In this document: positions 19,253-26,656 of the stretch, in pieces
How positions within the stretch are numbered: position 1 is the first letter of the stretch
Layout of the letters: each line of letters begins with the position of its first letter
Source of the DNA: Woeseiaceae bacterium
GTDB lineage: Bacteria > Pseudomonadota > Gammaproteobacteria > Steroidobacterales > Woeseiaceae
DNA: 64,000 bases
Direction: 5' to 3'
Assembly (NCBI GenBank): GCA_028279985.1
Contig: JANQMR010000016.1
Coordinates: forward strand, 1-64,000
The notes under the pieces: model-generated
The model's database searches: none
Told to the model about the DNA's origin: nothing
The model's input: the letters and a program-made list of their open reading frames with translations, nothing else
Translations under genes and position numbers: made by a program

Positions 19253-19584
19253 TCGGGAAAGACTGTCTTCGGGGTCCGCGGCAATCCACCGCAATACGCA
19301 TTCTAACCCGCCAGCGGCGTCAAATCGGTGTTGTCACAAATGCTTACGAAGCGCTTTGCGGCCGGGTCTTGAGCCGCCCGCCCGATCCGGCGGCGCGCCG
19401 TATGCTTGGCATAAGCTGCCATTCACCCGGGGAAGGATTATAACTAATTAATTTATAAATAAAATTACCGTTTCCTCGATACGGACCGACGCGCGGCGGA
19501 TACCCGTTGAGCTCGGCTTTCGGCGCGTAGCCACGTATCGACAGGGTGTTTTGCAATCCGTCGACGCTCGCATAAGATGCTGCG
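19253..19584. other. Divergent intergenic region with AT-rich patch
   Basis: This 332-bp region separates the divergent adaptor and SDR genes. It contains an AT-rich island (19438-19469) that stands out in GC-rich sequence. On the minus strand the island contains TATAAT (19437-19442 complement), a candidate -10 box for the efflux operon. A separate promoter for the SDR gene is at 19551-19578. No regulator gene or operator palindrome was recognised. Confidence 0.5.
19551..19578 (+). promoter_or_regulatory. Candidate promoter of the SDR gene (possibly leaderless)
   Basis: TTGCAA (19551-19556), 16-nt spacer, TAAGAT (19573-19578). The expected start of transcription falls at or within a base or two of the ATG at 19585, and no Shine-Dalgarno sequence is visible, so the mRNA could be leaderless. 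Confidence 0.4.
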
Positions 19585-20409
19585 ATGATCTTCAAGGACA
19601 AGACCGTCATCGTCACCGGCGGCTCCGAAGGTATCGGCGCGGCGACGGCGCGAAAGTTCGCCGACGCGGGCGCCAGGCTCGTCCTGGTAGCGCGCAACAG
19701 GAAGAAGCTCGAATCGATTGCCGGGGAGCTGCGTGACAAAACGCAGGTAGAAATCTTCCCGATGGACGTCGCGGATGCCGAAGCCTGTGTCAATCTTCTC
19801 AAGAAGGCCGATTTCGAGTTCGGACGCATCGACGTGCTGGTCAACAACGCCGGCTATCATGAACGCGGCCTCGTCGAGTCGGTGCCGGCCGAGGCGCTCG
19901 GTCGAATCGTCGACGTCAATCTGCGTGCGCCGATCGTATTGACCCGGCTGGCCTTACCCTACCTCCGCGCCGCCGGCGGCGGCGCCGTCATCAACGTGGG
20001 TTCCCTGGCCGGTCGCACGCCGGTGCCCGGCAGCGCCGTTTACTCGGCGAGCAAGTCCGGATTGCGCGCCTTTACTCACGCGCTCGCCGAGGAACTTCGC
20101 GGTCAAGGGATCAAGGTGGCCCTGGTTGCGCCGGGGCCGGTCGACACCGGGTTCATCATGGCCGACATCGATCGCGTCTCGGACATGACTTTCTCGCAGC
20201 CGATCAGCACGGCCGACGAAGTGGCGCAGGCCATCCTCGATCTCTGCGGCAACCGGGTGCGCGAGCGGGCGATGCCCTGGCTGAGCGGCGTGCTGACGAC
20301 AGTGGCTTACGTTGCCCCTTGGCTCGGGCGTGCGTTGAAGCCGATGCTCGAACGCAGAGGCAGGCGAACCAAGCAGGCGCTTAAGGCGAAGCTGGAACTG
20401 TCCCAATAG
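19585..20409 (+). CDS. Short-chain dehydrogenase/reductase
   Basis: NAD(P)-dependent oxidoreductase of the classical SDR family. The 274-residue product has the nucleotide-binding TGGSEGIGAATA motif near residue 12, NNAG near residue 90, the catalytic Ser (NVGSLAG), YSASK (Tyr and Lys near residues 153-157) and the PGPVDTGF motif. The C-terminal extension, with a hydrophobic stretch around residues 235-252, is longer than in minimal SDRs. Substrate is not predictable. Confidence 0.9.
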   Translation: MIFKDKTVIVTGGSEGIGAATARKFADAGARLVLVARNRKKLESIAGELRDKTQVEIFPMDVADAEACVNLLKKADFEFGRIDVLVNNAGYHERGLVESVPAEALGRIVDVNLRAPIVLTRLALPYLRAAGGGAVINVGSLAGRTPVPGSAVYSASKSGLRAFTHALAEELRGQGIKVALVAPGPVDTGFIMADIDRVSDMTFSQPISTADEVAQAILDLCGNRVRERAMPWLSGVLTTVAYVAPWLGRALKPMLERRGRRTKQALKAKLELSQ

Positions 20410-20419
20410 GCCGTTGCGT

Positions 20420-20496
20420 GGTCGCTAATCGGTTGGCGGTCGGTTGCCAATTGATCGCCAATTGGTCACCGGTCGGTCACCGGTCGGCTGCCGAGG
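20420..20496 (+). repeat. 11-bp tandem array, seven degenerate units
   Basis: Units begin at 20420, 20431, 20442, 20453, 20464, 20475 and 20486. Two are identical (GGTCACCGGTC at 20464 and 20475); the others, such as GATCGCCAATT and GGTTGCCAATT, match at several positions each. The array begins just past the SDR stop codon. Confidence 0.75.
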
Positions 20497-20600
20497 TCGG
20501 CGACGACCGCACAACGCTCCGGCGCGGTCGGATCCGTTGCGCTGCCGGGCATGGAACGCCGGATAGAACGCCGGCGCAGTCGAACGGAAGGAAGGAAAAC

Positions 20601-20633
20601 GGACGACCCGCCGGGGGGGTTGGCGGGTCGTCC
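20601..20633. terminator. Hairpin between convergent genes, candidate terminator
   Basis: GGACGACCCGCC (20601-20612) and GGCGGGTCGTCC (20622-20633) are exact reverse complements with a G-rich 9-nt loop. On the minus strand the stem is followed by GTTTTCC, a weak U-tract, so it may end the TPR gene transcript. On the plus strand there is no U-tract. Confidence 0.5.
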
Positions 20634-20742
20634 AGGCTGGCCATTGACGGACTACCGTGTCCGGGGGATTCAATGACCGTGTTGCACGGTGGCTGCGTTA
20701 CGTCGTGACTCGTGGCGAGTCACACCGCAACCCTGTCGTACC

Positions 20743-21276
20743 TCAGGCCGACACCGGGGCGCCGGCTTCGAGTCGCTCGAGATTGACCCGCGGTACGTCG
20801 TTGTTCTGGTCGAGCTTCAACGCCTCGTCGAAGTTGCGCTCGGCGGACGACTCGTCGCCCCTGATCGCGTAAAGGACGCCGCGGTTCGACAAGGCCATGG
20901 CGAGATACCTGCGTTGCGCTTTTTCTCCCTGGCCGGTCAGAACACCGGATCGATGTTGCCAGTTCGCTTCCCGGACGATGGCGAGCGCCGTATCGCAGGC
21001 CGCCGCGGCCTTGTCGATTTCGCCCGTCTTGGCATAGGCGACGCACAGGTTCGTGGACTCCGCAAAGGGATCCGGTGTCACGCGCCGGTTGGTGATTTTC
21101 GCGATTGCCTTTTGGTAATCGCCTCTGGCGACGCTTGCGCCCTGTGCGGCGTCCCGAATGACTGTCATCGTGTACCGCGGATCGTCCGACTCGGCGAAAA
21201 CGGAGCCGGAGGCGCCCAAGGCCAGCAGTGCGAGACAGCTCGTGAACTTGCGTTTGATTGTCGATGACTTGCTCAT
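20743..21276 (-). CDS. Exported TPR-repeat protein
   Basis: A 177-residue protein with an N-terminal signal peptide (SCLALLALGASGSVFAES, cleavage probably after VFA). It has two or three TPR-like helical repeats from about residue 75 (CVAYAKTGEIDKAAAACDTA; later LAMALSNRGVLYAIRGDESSAERNFDEAL). ATG 21276 is chosen because it gives the signal peptide and follows GGGAGAT; longer in-frame starts add an unlikely N-terminus. TPR proteins of this kind scaffold protein contacts in the periplasm; the partner is unknown. Confidence 0.8.
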   Translation of the reverse strand: MSKSSTIKRKFTSCLALLALGASGSVFAESDDPRYTMTVIRDAAQGASVARGDYQKAIAKITNRRVTPDPFAESTNLCVAYAKTGEIDKAAAACDTALAIVREANWQHRSGVLTGQGEKAQRRYLAMALSNRGVLYAIRGDESSAERNFDEALKLDQNNDVPRVNLERLEAGAPVSA

Positions 21277-21342
21277 GATGTGATCTCCCAAAAAGATCGG
21301 TTGTCTGCAATGACGAAACACAAAGCTGCTTCGTCGGCGCAA

Positions 21343-21372
21343 ACGATAGGGGTTCACGAGCGTCCGTGACAA
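21343..21372 (-). promoter_or_regulatory. Candidate promoter of the TPR gene
   Basis: Read on the minus strand, TTGTCA (21372-21367) and TATCGT (21348-21343) are 18 nt apart, placing the transcript start about 60 nt before the TPR start codon. Confidence 0.35.
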
Positions 21373-21446
21373 ACGAAATAAAATCTCCTGCAAGCTGAAA
21401 AAAATTCACGACGGACCACCGAACTTCTGTAACACGCGGTTCTGTC

Positions 21447-21482
21447 TTGCAACATTCATGCAGATGTTCATGAAGACATTCA
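21447..21482 (-). repeat. 12-bp tandem array repeating the LysR stop codon
   Basis: On the minus strand three 12-bp units read TGAATGTCTTCA, TGAACATCTGCA and TGAATGTTGCAA. The first TGA is the stop of the LysR gene. Because 12 bp equals four codons, the next two TGA copies are in the same frame, giving three in-frame stops. Confidence 0.75.
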
Positions 21483-22376
21483 CGAAAGATCGGCGAACTC
21501 GTCGAGCACCCAGTTCCTGAACCGCTGTACGGCGGGCAGTGCCGCGTCGGCCGGATTCGATACGACGTAATAAGCATCGCTGGTGAGCAGCTCGTGTTCG
21601 AACAGGCGAACCAGGCTGCCGGACTCGAACCAGGCGTCGCACAGCAAGGCCGGCACCAAGGCCGCGCCGAGTCCGCGCTCCGCGGCGCGCACCACCGCGA
21701 TCATCGAGTCCAGCCGGACCACGGTTTCCTGCTTCGGCAGCACGATTCCCGAAGATTTCTCCCATTGCCGCCAGGCGGTCGGCCGGCTTTCGTGAACGAT
21801 CAGCGGAAACTCGCCGACGATCCGCCCGTCCGCGAACTCGAGCCCGTCGCGAAACTCGGCCGAGGCCGCCGGAATCAGCCGCAGCGGAAACAGGCGATCC
21901 GCGGTGAGGTTCGTCGGCGGCGCCCTGAATACGCGGATCGAGACGTCGGCCGTGCCGGGGTGTTTCTCGGCGGATTCGTCGCTGGTGTCTACCCTGATGT
22001 CGAAGTCCTGGTTGGCCGACTTGAATTCGGGCAGCCGCGGCACGAAGGCTTCGCTCGCGAAAAAAGGCTGCACCGAGATATTCAACTGGCAGCGAGGCTC
22101 GTCGCGCATGTGCCGGGCGGTGATCTCGTCGAGACTCGAAATGAGCGGGCGGACGTCGTCGAGCAGCGACTGTCCCGCGCCCGTCAGGCGCACGGCCCGG
22201 CTTTGGCGCTCGAACAGCTTTTGACCCAGCTCCTCTTCGAGGTTCTTGATCTGGTGGCTGACCGCCGATGCGGTAATGAACAGCCGGTCCGCCGCATTGC
22301 GAAAACTCTCGTATTCGGCGGCCACGCAAAACGTCCGCAGCCCGCGCAGCGATAGTTGTCGATTTCTGCTTGTCAC
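21480..22376 (-). CDS. LysR-family transcriptional regulator (GcvA-like)
   Basis: DNA-binding regulator of 298 residues with the LysR winged helix-turn-helix at about residues 9-68 (LRTFCVAAEYESFRNAADRL, then ASAVSHQIKNLEEELG) and a periplasmic-binding-protein-like effector domain after residue 95. The closest recognisable subgroup is GcvA-like. The start is GTG 22376. Neither neighbour is divergent, so no target is obvious; it may control distant genes or itself. Confidence 0.88.
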   Translation of the reverse strand: MTSRNRQLSLRGLRTFCVAAEYESFRNAADRLFITASAVSHQIKNLEEELGQKLFERQSRAVRLTGAGQSLLDDVRPLISSLDEITARHMRDEPRCQLNISVQPFFASEAFVPRLPEFKSANQDFDIRVDTSDESAEKHPGTADVSIRVFRAPPTNLTADRLFPLRLIPAASAEFRDGLEFADGRIVGEFPLIVHESRPTAWRQWEKSSGIVLPKQETVVRLDSMIAVVRAAERGLGAALVPALLCDAWFESGSLVRLFEHELLTSDAYYVVSNPADAALPAVQRFRNWVLDEFADLS

Positions 22377-22642
22377 AGGAATGTGTCATCAAACGATGAC
22401 CCGTCAATGTCTATATCGGAGAGCGCTGCAGGAAACGTACCAGCACCGGAGCTTGGCTTGCTTTCTCCAAGTTGCTGATTTTTAAGGTGTAATAGTGGCC
22501 CCATAACAGTGCGCCCGCGGCCGGCTGCACCGGCATGGCACATCTTGCCCGCGACGGTGCACCACGATCGCGCAAGGCTTGCGCGGAGTCTGGTCAAGGT
22601 CCGTGACGCTATAGTGACGCCGGTTTTACGCGCGGACGGTCT

Positions 22643-24022
22643 TTACCCGGCAAGGTCGGCAAACGCATCGCGCGTCAGGTTCTCGGAACCGTCGGCGAGC
22701 ACCCGAACGTTGTCCTCGATGCGTATGCCGCCGAAGGGTCGCAACCTGTCTACCGCTTTCCAGTCGACCTGCTTCTCCGCCGGCGTGCCGCGCAGCGTTT
22801 CGAGCAACATGTCGATGAAATAGATACCCGGTTCGATGGTCAACACCATGTCTTCGACGAGCACCCGGGTGAGCCTCAGATACGGATGTCCGGCCGGTGT
22901 TTCGATTGTCGCGCCGTTGTCGTCAGCCATGTGGCCGCCGACGTCATGCACCTGAATGCCGAGCAAATGGCCGAGGCCATGAGGCAGGAACACCGATGTG
23001 ACGCCGGACTCTAGCAGGCTGTCGGCGCTGCCCCTTGCGAGTCCGGCATCGATCAGGAGCGCGGCGAGCAGGCGATGGGTATCGAAATGCAGGTCGCGGA
23101 AATCGACGCCGGCTGCAACCCGGCCGACAATCGTCCGCTGGAGGGTTTCGACGCGCCCAAGCAGTGCGTCGTATTCGGGGTCGCCGTTCGAATAGCTGCG
23201 GGTGATGTCCGCTGCATAAGCGTGTACCTGCGCGCCGGCGTCGATCAGAAACGAACGCATCGGGACCGGGGACTTACGGTCGAGATTCGTGTAATGCAGC
23301 ACCGCCGCATGCTCGTTGAGCGCGACGATGTTGTCGTAAGGCAGCTCGTTGTCGGTGTGGTCGGCCGCGCCGCAGTAGGCGCGGTGAATCTCGAACTCCG
23401 GCGCGCCGTTACGAAACGCCGCCGCCGCGGCCAGATGCCCGCCCGCGGCCCTGCGGGATGCGAGACGCATGCAGGCGAGTTCGTATTCGGTCTTGACCCC
23501 GCGCGCGTAATGCAGGCTGTTCAACACCGTGGCCGGATTGACGCGTTCGATGCCGAAGGCGTGTGCCGGGTCGCCGGTCTCGCCAATTTCGCCAATTTCG
23601 CCGACTTCACCAATCAGCACGCATTTGTTGCGCGCCTCGGGTAACTCGGCCACCGCGTCTTCCAGCGTGTGCACGATGCGTATGTCGAAGTACGCCGTCC
23701 AGTATCCCTCGGGATCGCCGGGCACCACGTGCCAGTAGTCTTTCGGCTGGTGGTAGATCAGCACCGGCTTCTCGCCGGGCGTATGAACCACGAACGACAG
23801 CGGCAGCCGGGTCAGCGGCGCCCAGGCCGAAAAATGTGCATTACAGCGGAACGGATAGTGGGTGTCGTCCAGGAACACCGGATGCGGCGCGCCCGAGAAA
23901 ACGACCGCGTGCGCGGCGCCCGCTTTGTCGAGCGCCTCGTCGTGGCGCGTGCGGACCGTTTCCAGGTGTGACGGATAGAGGAGCCCAAGCTCCACGTTAC
24001 TGTCGCTGTAGTCGAATCGCAT
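22643..24022 (-). CDS. pepQ: Xaa-Pro dipeptidase
   Basis: Cleaves X-Pro dipeptides in the cytoplasm using two metal ions. The 459-residue product has an N-terminal creatinase-like domain and a C-terminal pita-bread domain. The five metal ligands are visible in FLIDAGAQVHAYAADITRS (two Asp, about 260 and 271), LPHGLGHLLGIQVHDVGG (His, about 348), TIEPGIYF (Glu, about 396) and GIRIEDNVR (Glu, about 435). A 9-bp in-frame duplication (23580-23615) gives GEVGEIGEIGETGD near residue 140. ATG 24022 is chosen for the family start MRFDYSDSNVELG. Confidence 0.93.
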   Translation of the reverse strand: MRFDYSDSNVELGLLYPSHLETVRTRHDEALDKAGAAHAVVFSGAPHPVFLDDTHYPFRCNAHFSAWAPLTRLPLSFVVHTPGEKPVLIYHQPKDYWHVVPGDPEGYWTAYFDIRIVHTLEDAVAELPEARNKCVLIGEVGEIGEIGETGDPAHAFGIERVNPATVLNSLHYARGVKTEYELACMRLASRRAAGGHLAAAAAFRNGAPEFEIHRAYCGAADHTDNELPYDNIVALNEHAAVLHYTNLDRKSPVPMRSFLIDAGAQVHAYAADITRSYSNGDPEYDALLGRVETLQRTIVGRVAAGVDFRDLHFDTHRLLAALLIDAGLARGSADSLLESGVTSVFLPHGLGHLLGIQVHDVGGHMADDNGATIETPAGHPYLRLTRVLVEDMVLTIEPGIYFIDMLLETLRGTPAEKQVDWKAVDRLRPFGGIRIEDNVRVLADGSENLTRDAFADLAG

Positions 24023-24198
24023 GGGCGAATGATACCGGCCGTGCGCGGATGCTACGAGTGGCAATCGCGGGGCGGGGTCGAACAGCCTGCCCGGTCGGGT
24101 GGATAGTGAGTTCCAATCGACGGTCATTGCCGGCATTATTGGGCGCCTTAGTCCGCGAGGACGGACACGCTGCGTACCGAACGCACAGGCCCCTAGGG

Positions 24199-25212
24199 AT
24201 GAGCAAAGACGTTTACCTGACCGGCATCACGACGACCGGGACCCCGCACATCGGCAACTACGTCGGTGCGATAAGGCCGGGTATCGAGGCGAGCAAGGAT
24301 CTCGCGACGGATCACTTCTATTTTCTTGCCGATTATCATTCGCTGGCCAAGAACGAGGACCCCGACAGGATCAGTCAATCGACGCTCGAGATCGCCGCGT
24401 CCTGGCTGGCGCTGGGCCTCGACACCGCGCATGCCTGCTTCTACCGCCAGTCGGACATACCCGAAATCCTGGAGTTGACCTGGGTACTGACCGGGATGAC
24501 GGCCAAAGGGCTGATGAACCGCGCCCACTCCTACAAGGCCGCCGTGCAGGCGAACGAGGAAAGCGGCAGCAGGGACCCGGACAAGGGCGTCACGATGGCC
24601 TTGTACAGTTATCCGATCCTGATGGCCGCGGACATCCTGATGTTCAAGTCGACCAAGGTGCCGGTCGGCCGCGATCAAAAGCAACATGTCGAAATGGCGC
24701 GGGACATCGCGCAGCGGTTCAACCATCACTACGGCGAGACCTTCGTGCTCCCGGAGCCGGTGATCAGCGAAGCAACCGCGGTACTCAAGGGTTTGGACGG
24801 GCGCAAGATGTCCAAGAGTTACAACAACGCGATCCCGCTGTTCGCCGACGAAAAACGGCTTCGCAAGCTGATCATGAAGATCAAGACCAACAGCCTCGAG
24901 CCCGGCGAGCCCAAGGACACGGCCGACAGCACGCTGTACGACATCTACCGGGCTTTTGCCACGCCCGAGGAAACGGCTGCCGTCGAGCGACGTTATGCCG
25001 AGGGTATCGCCTGGGGTGAGATGAAGCAGCTTCTGTTCGAATACGTCAACGAACACATCAAGCCGGCCCGGGACGATTATCGGCGACTGATCGACGATCC
25101 CGCCACGGTCGAGGCCGAGCTCCGGAAAGGCGCGGAACGGGCGCGTGAGATCGCAACGCCCTATCTGGCCGAAATCCGGTCGGCCGCGGGTATACGCAGG
25201 CTCGGCTGGTAG
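24199..25212 (+). CDS. trpS: Tryptophanyl-tRNA synthetase
   Basis: Charges tRNA-Trp; class I synthetase of 337 residues. The HIGH-type motif is TPHIGNYVGA (about residue 13) and the KMSKS loop is GRKMSKSYNNAIPLF (about 203). The ATG at 24199 gives the family start MSKDVYLTGITTTGTPHIG; in-frame sequence further upstream overlaps pepQ on the other strand and is not part of the protein. Confidence 0.97.
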   Translation: MSKDVYLTGITTTGTPHIGNYVGAIRPGIEASKDLATDHFYFLADYHSLAKNEDPDRISQSTLEIAASWLALGLDTAHACFYRQSDIPEILELTWVLTGMTAKGLMNRAHSYKAAVQANEESGSRDPDKGVTMALYSYPILMAADILMFKSTKVPVGRDQKQHVEMARDIAQRFNHHYGETFVLPEPVISEATAVLKGLDGRKMSKSYNNAIPLFADEKRLRKLIMKIKTNSLEPGEPKDTADSTLYDIYRAFATPEETAAVERRYAEGIAWGEMKQLLFEYVNEHIKPARDDYRRLIDDPATVEAELRKGAERAREIATPYLAEIRSAAGIRRLGW

Positions 25213-25241
25213 TATGTCGGGTATTTTCGATGCGGGAAAGC

Positions 25242-25247
25242 AGGAGG
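25242..25247 (+). promoter_or_regulatory. Strong ribosome binding site deciding a TTG start
   Basis: AGGAGG lies 8 nt before TTG 25256. It favours this start over ATG 25214 for the following secreted haem protein and leaves a normal-length signal peptide. Confidence 0.7.
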
Positions 25248-25255
25248 TACCCACC

Positions 25256-25810
25256 TTGGCCTATCGATACCGATCCGTAACACCTGTACTCCTGCCCCTG
25301 CTCGTGACGATGCTGCCGGCGTCGGCTGCCGACACCGATTCCGTCGAGCGAGGCGCCGAGCTTCTGGCGCCCTTCAAGCGCGAGCTGATGACCGCACTCA
25401 CCGACGGACTCGCCGATGGCCCGGTCGCCGCGATCGACGTCTGCCGCATCCGTGCGCCCGAAATCGCGGCGGCGTCGACCGATGACGACGTCCGGATAGG
25501 ACGTAGTAGCCATCGGTTGCGAAATCCCGGTAACGTCGGTCCCGAGTGGTCGAAGCCCCTGCTCGATGCCTATCTATCCGATGGCTCGGATCGTAAACCG
25601 AAGTTCGTGGAACTGGCGGACGACCGTTACGGTTACGTCGAGCCGATCGGGGTCGCGCCACTGTGTCTGAATTGTCACGGCAAGACCCTGGCTCCGGCCG
25701 TTGCGGAGCGTATTAGCGAACTCTATCCGGACGACGAGGCGACCGGATACGAGCTTGGCGACTTTCGCGGCATCTTCTGGGTCGAGTTCGCGTCGGATTC
25801 GGTGCAATGA
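25256..25810 (+). CDS. Exported DUF3365-like haem protein
   Basis: A 184-residue protein with a signal peptide (SVTPVLLPLLVTMLPASAA) and one c-type haem motif, CLNCHG, near residue 142. The arrangement DRYGYVEPIGVAPLCLNCHG, followed by a Tyr/Pro-rich segment and GDFRGIFWVEF, matches what I recall of the DUF3365 (Tll0287-like) family, thought to be haem-containing redox or gas sensors. TTG 25256 is chosen for its AGGAGG site. It lies between trpS and upp with no functional link to either. Family assignment is from memory of the pattern. Confidence 0.75.
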   Translation: MAYRYRSVTPVLLPLLVTMLPASAADTDSVERGAELLAPFKRELMTALTDGLADGPVAAIDVCRIRAPEIAAASTDDDVRIGRSSHRLRNPGNVGPEWSKPLLDAYLSDGSDRKPKFVELADDRYGYVEPIGVAPLCLNCHGKTLAPAVAERISELYPDDEATGYELGDFRGIFWVEFASDSVQ

Positions 25811-25887
25811 AGCTCGCCGGCAGGACTCGCGTCACGCCGTAGAGCATGTCGTCTTTGTCTGGGCAGGCGCCGGTGTCACATGGAGCA

Positions 25888-26523
25888 ATGAACATGCACG
25901 TACTCGTCGATCATCCCTGTGTGCAACACAAGCTCGCGATTATTCGAGACGTCGAGACCGGACACAAGAAGTTCCGGGAGCTCGCCACCGAGATAACCCA
26001 GTTCATCTGCTATGAGGCGCTGAAGAACATACAGGTCAAGGAGGTCGAGGTCCGGACACCGCTCGCCCTCGCGAAATGCCACACGATCGACACCGACCTG
26101 GTGGTCGTGCCGATACTACGCGCAGGCGTCGGTATGCTCGAGGGGATACTGGAACTGGTGCCCTCGGCGCGCGTCGGTTTCGTCGGCCTGTACCGCGACG
26201 AGGAGACCAAGCAGCCGGTGACCTATTACGATCGCTTTCCGCCGCAAACCGTAAACGGCACCTGTATCGTCATCGACCCGATGCTTGCGACCGGCGGTTC
26301 GACGGTAGTGGCCATCGATATGCTCAAGAAGCAGGGGGCGAGCGAGATTATCGTGATCTGTATCGTGACCTGTCCCGAGGGGCTGGCCGTGGTCGAATCG
26401 GCACACCCCGATGTACCGGTTTATGCCGCAGCCATCGACGATTATCTCGACGACGACAAATACATCGTGCCGGGACTGGGCGACGCGGGCGACCGCCTGT
26501 TCGGCACCTCACACGCCGATTGA
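25888..26523 (+). CDS. upp: Uracil phosphoribosyltransferase
   Basis: Salvages uracil to UMP using PRPP. The 211-residue product has the family core: HPCVQHKLAIIRD near the start, PILRAGVGMLEG and the PRPP-binding loop VIDPMLATGGST (about residues 128-139), and ends VPGLGDAGDRLFGT. ATG 25888 (or in-frame 25894) fits the family; the ATG at 25846 adds a non-family N-terminus. Confidence 0.97.
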   Translation: MNMHVLVDHPCVQHKLAIIRDVETGHKKFRELATEITQFICYEALKNIQVKEVEVRTPLALAKCHTIDTDLVVVPILRAGVGMLEGILELVPSARVGFVGLYRDEETKQPVTYYDRFPPQTVNGTCIVIDPMLATGGSTVVAIDMLKKQGASEIIVICIVTCPEGLAVVESAHPDVPVYAAAIDDYLDDDKYIVPGLGDAGDRLFGTSHAD

Positions 26524-26548
26524 GGGGGGCGACCCGTCAGTTCGACCT

Positions 26549-26656
26549 GTCAGTTCGATTCGAGGAATTCGACCGCTCAGTTCGACTCGAGGGACTCGAC
26601 CCCTCAACTCGACTTGAGGGATTCGACCCCTCAACTCGACTTGAGGGATTCGACAA
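26549..26656 (-). repeat. 27-bp tandem array copying the end of uup
   Basis: Four 27-bp units (26549-26575, 26576-26602, 26603-26629, 26630-26656) plus a partial one at 26536-26548. The unit at 26630 contains the last codons and stop of uup (ESLKSS, stop TCA complement at 26631-26633). As 27 bp is nine codons, each downstream copy repeats the stop in frame. The two copies nearest uup are almost identical; divergence grows with distance, as expected of stepwise duplication. Confidence 0.9.

Larger units (their letters stand above)
20410..20742. other. Convergent spacer with 11-bp array and hairpin
   Basis: This 333-bp region between the converging SDR and TPR genes holds a degenerate 11-bp tandem array (20420-20496), a GAACGCCGG direct repeat (20551-20575) and a 12-bp perfect hairpin (20601-20633). 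No coding sequence was recognised. Confidence 0.7.
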
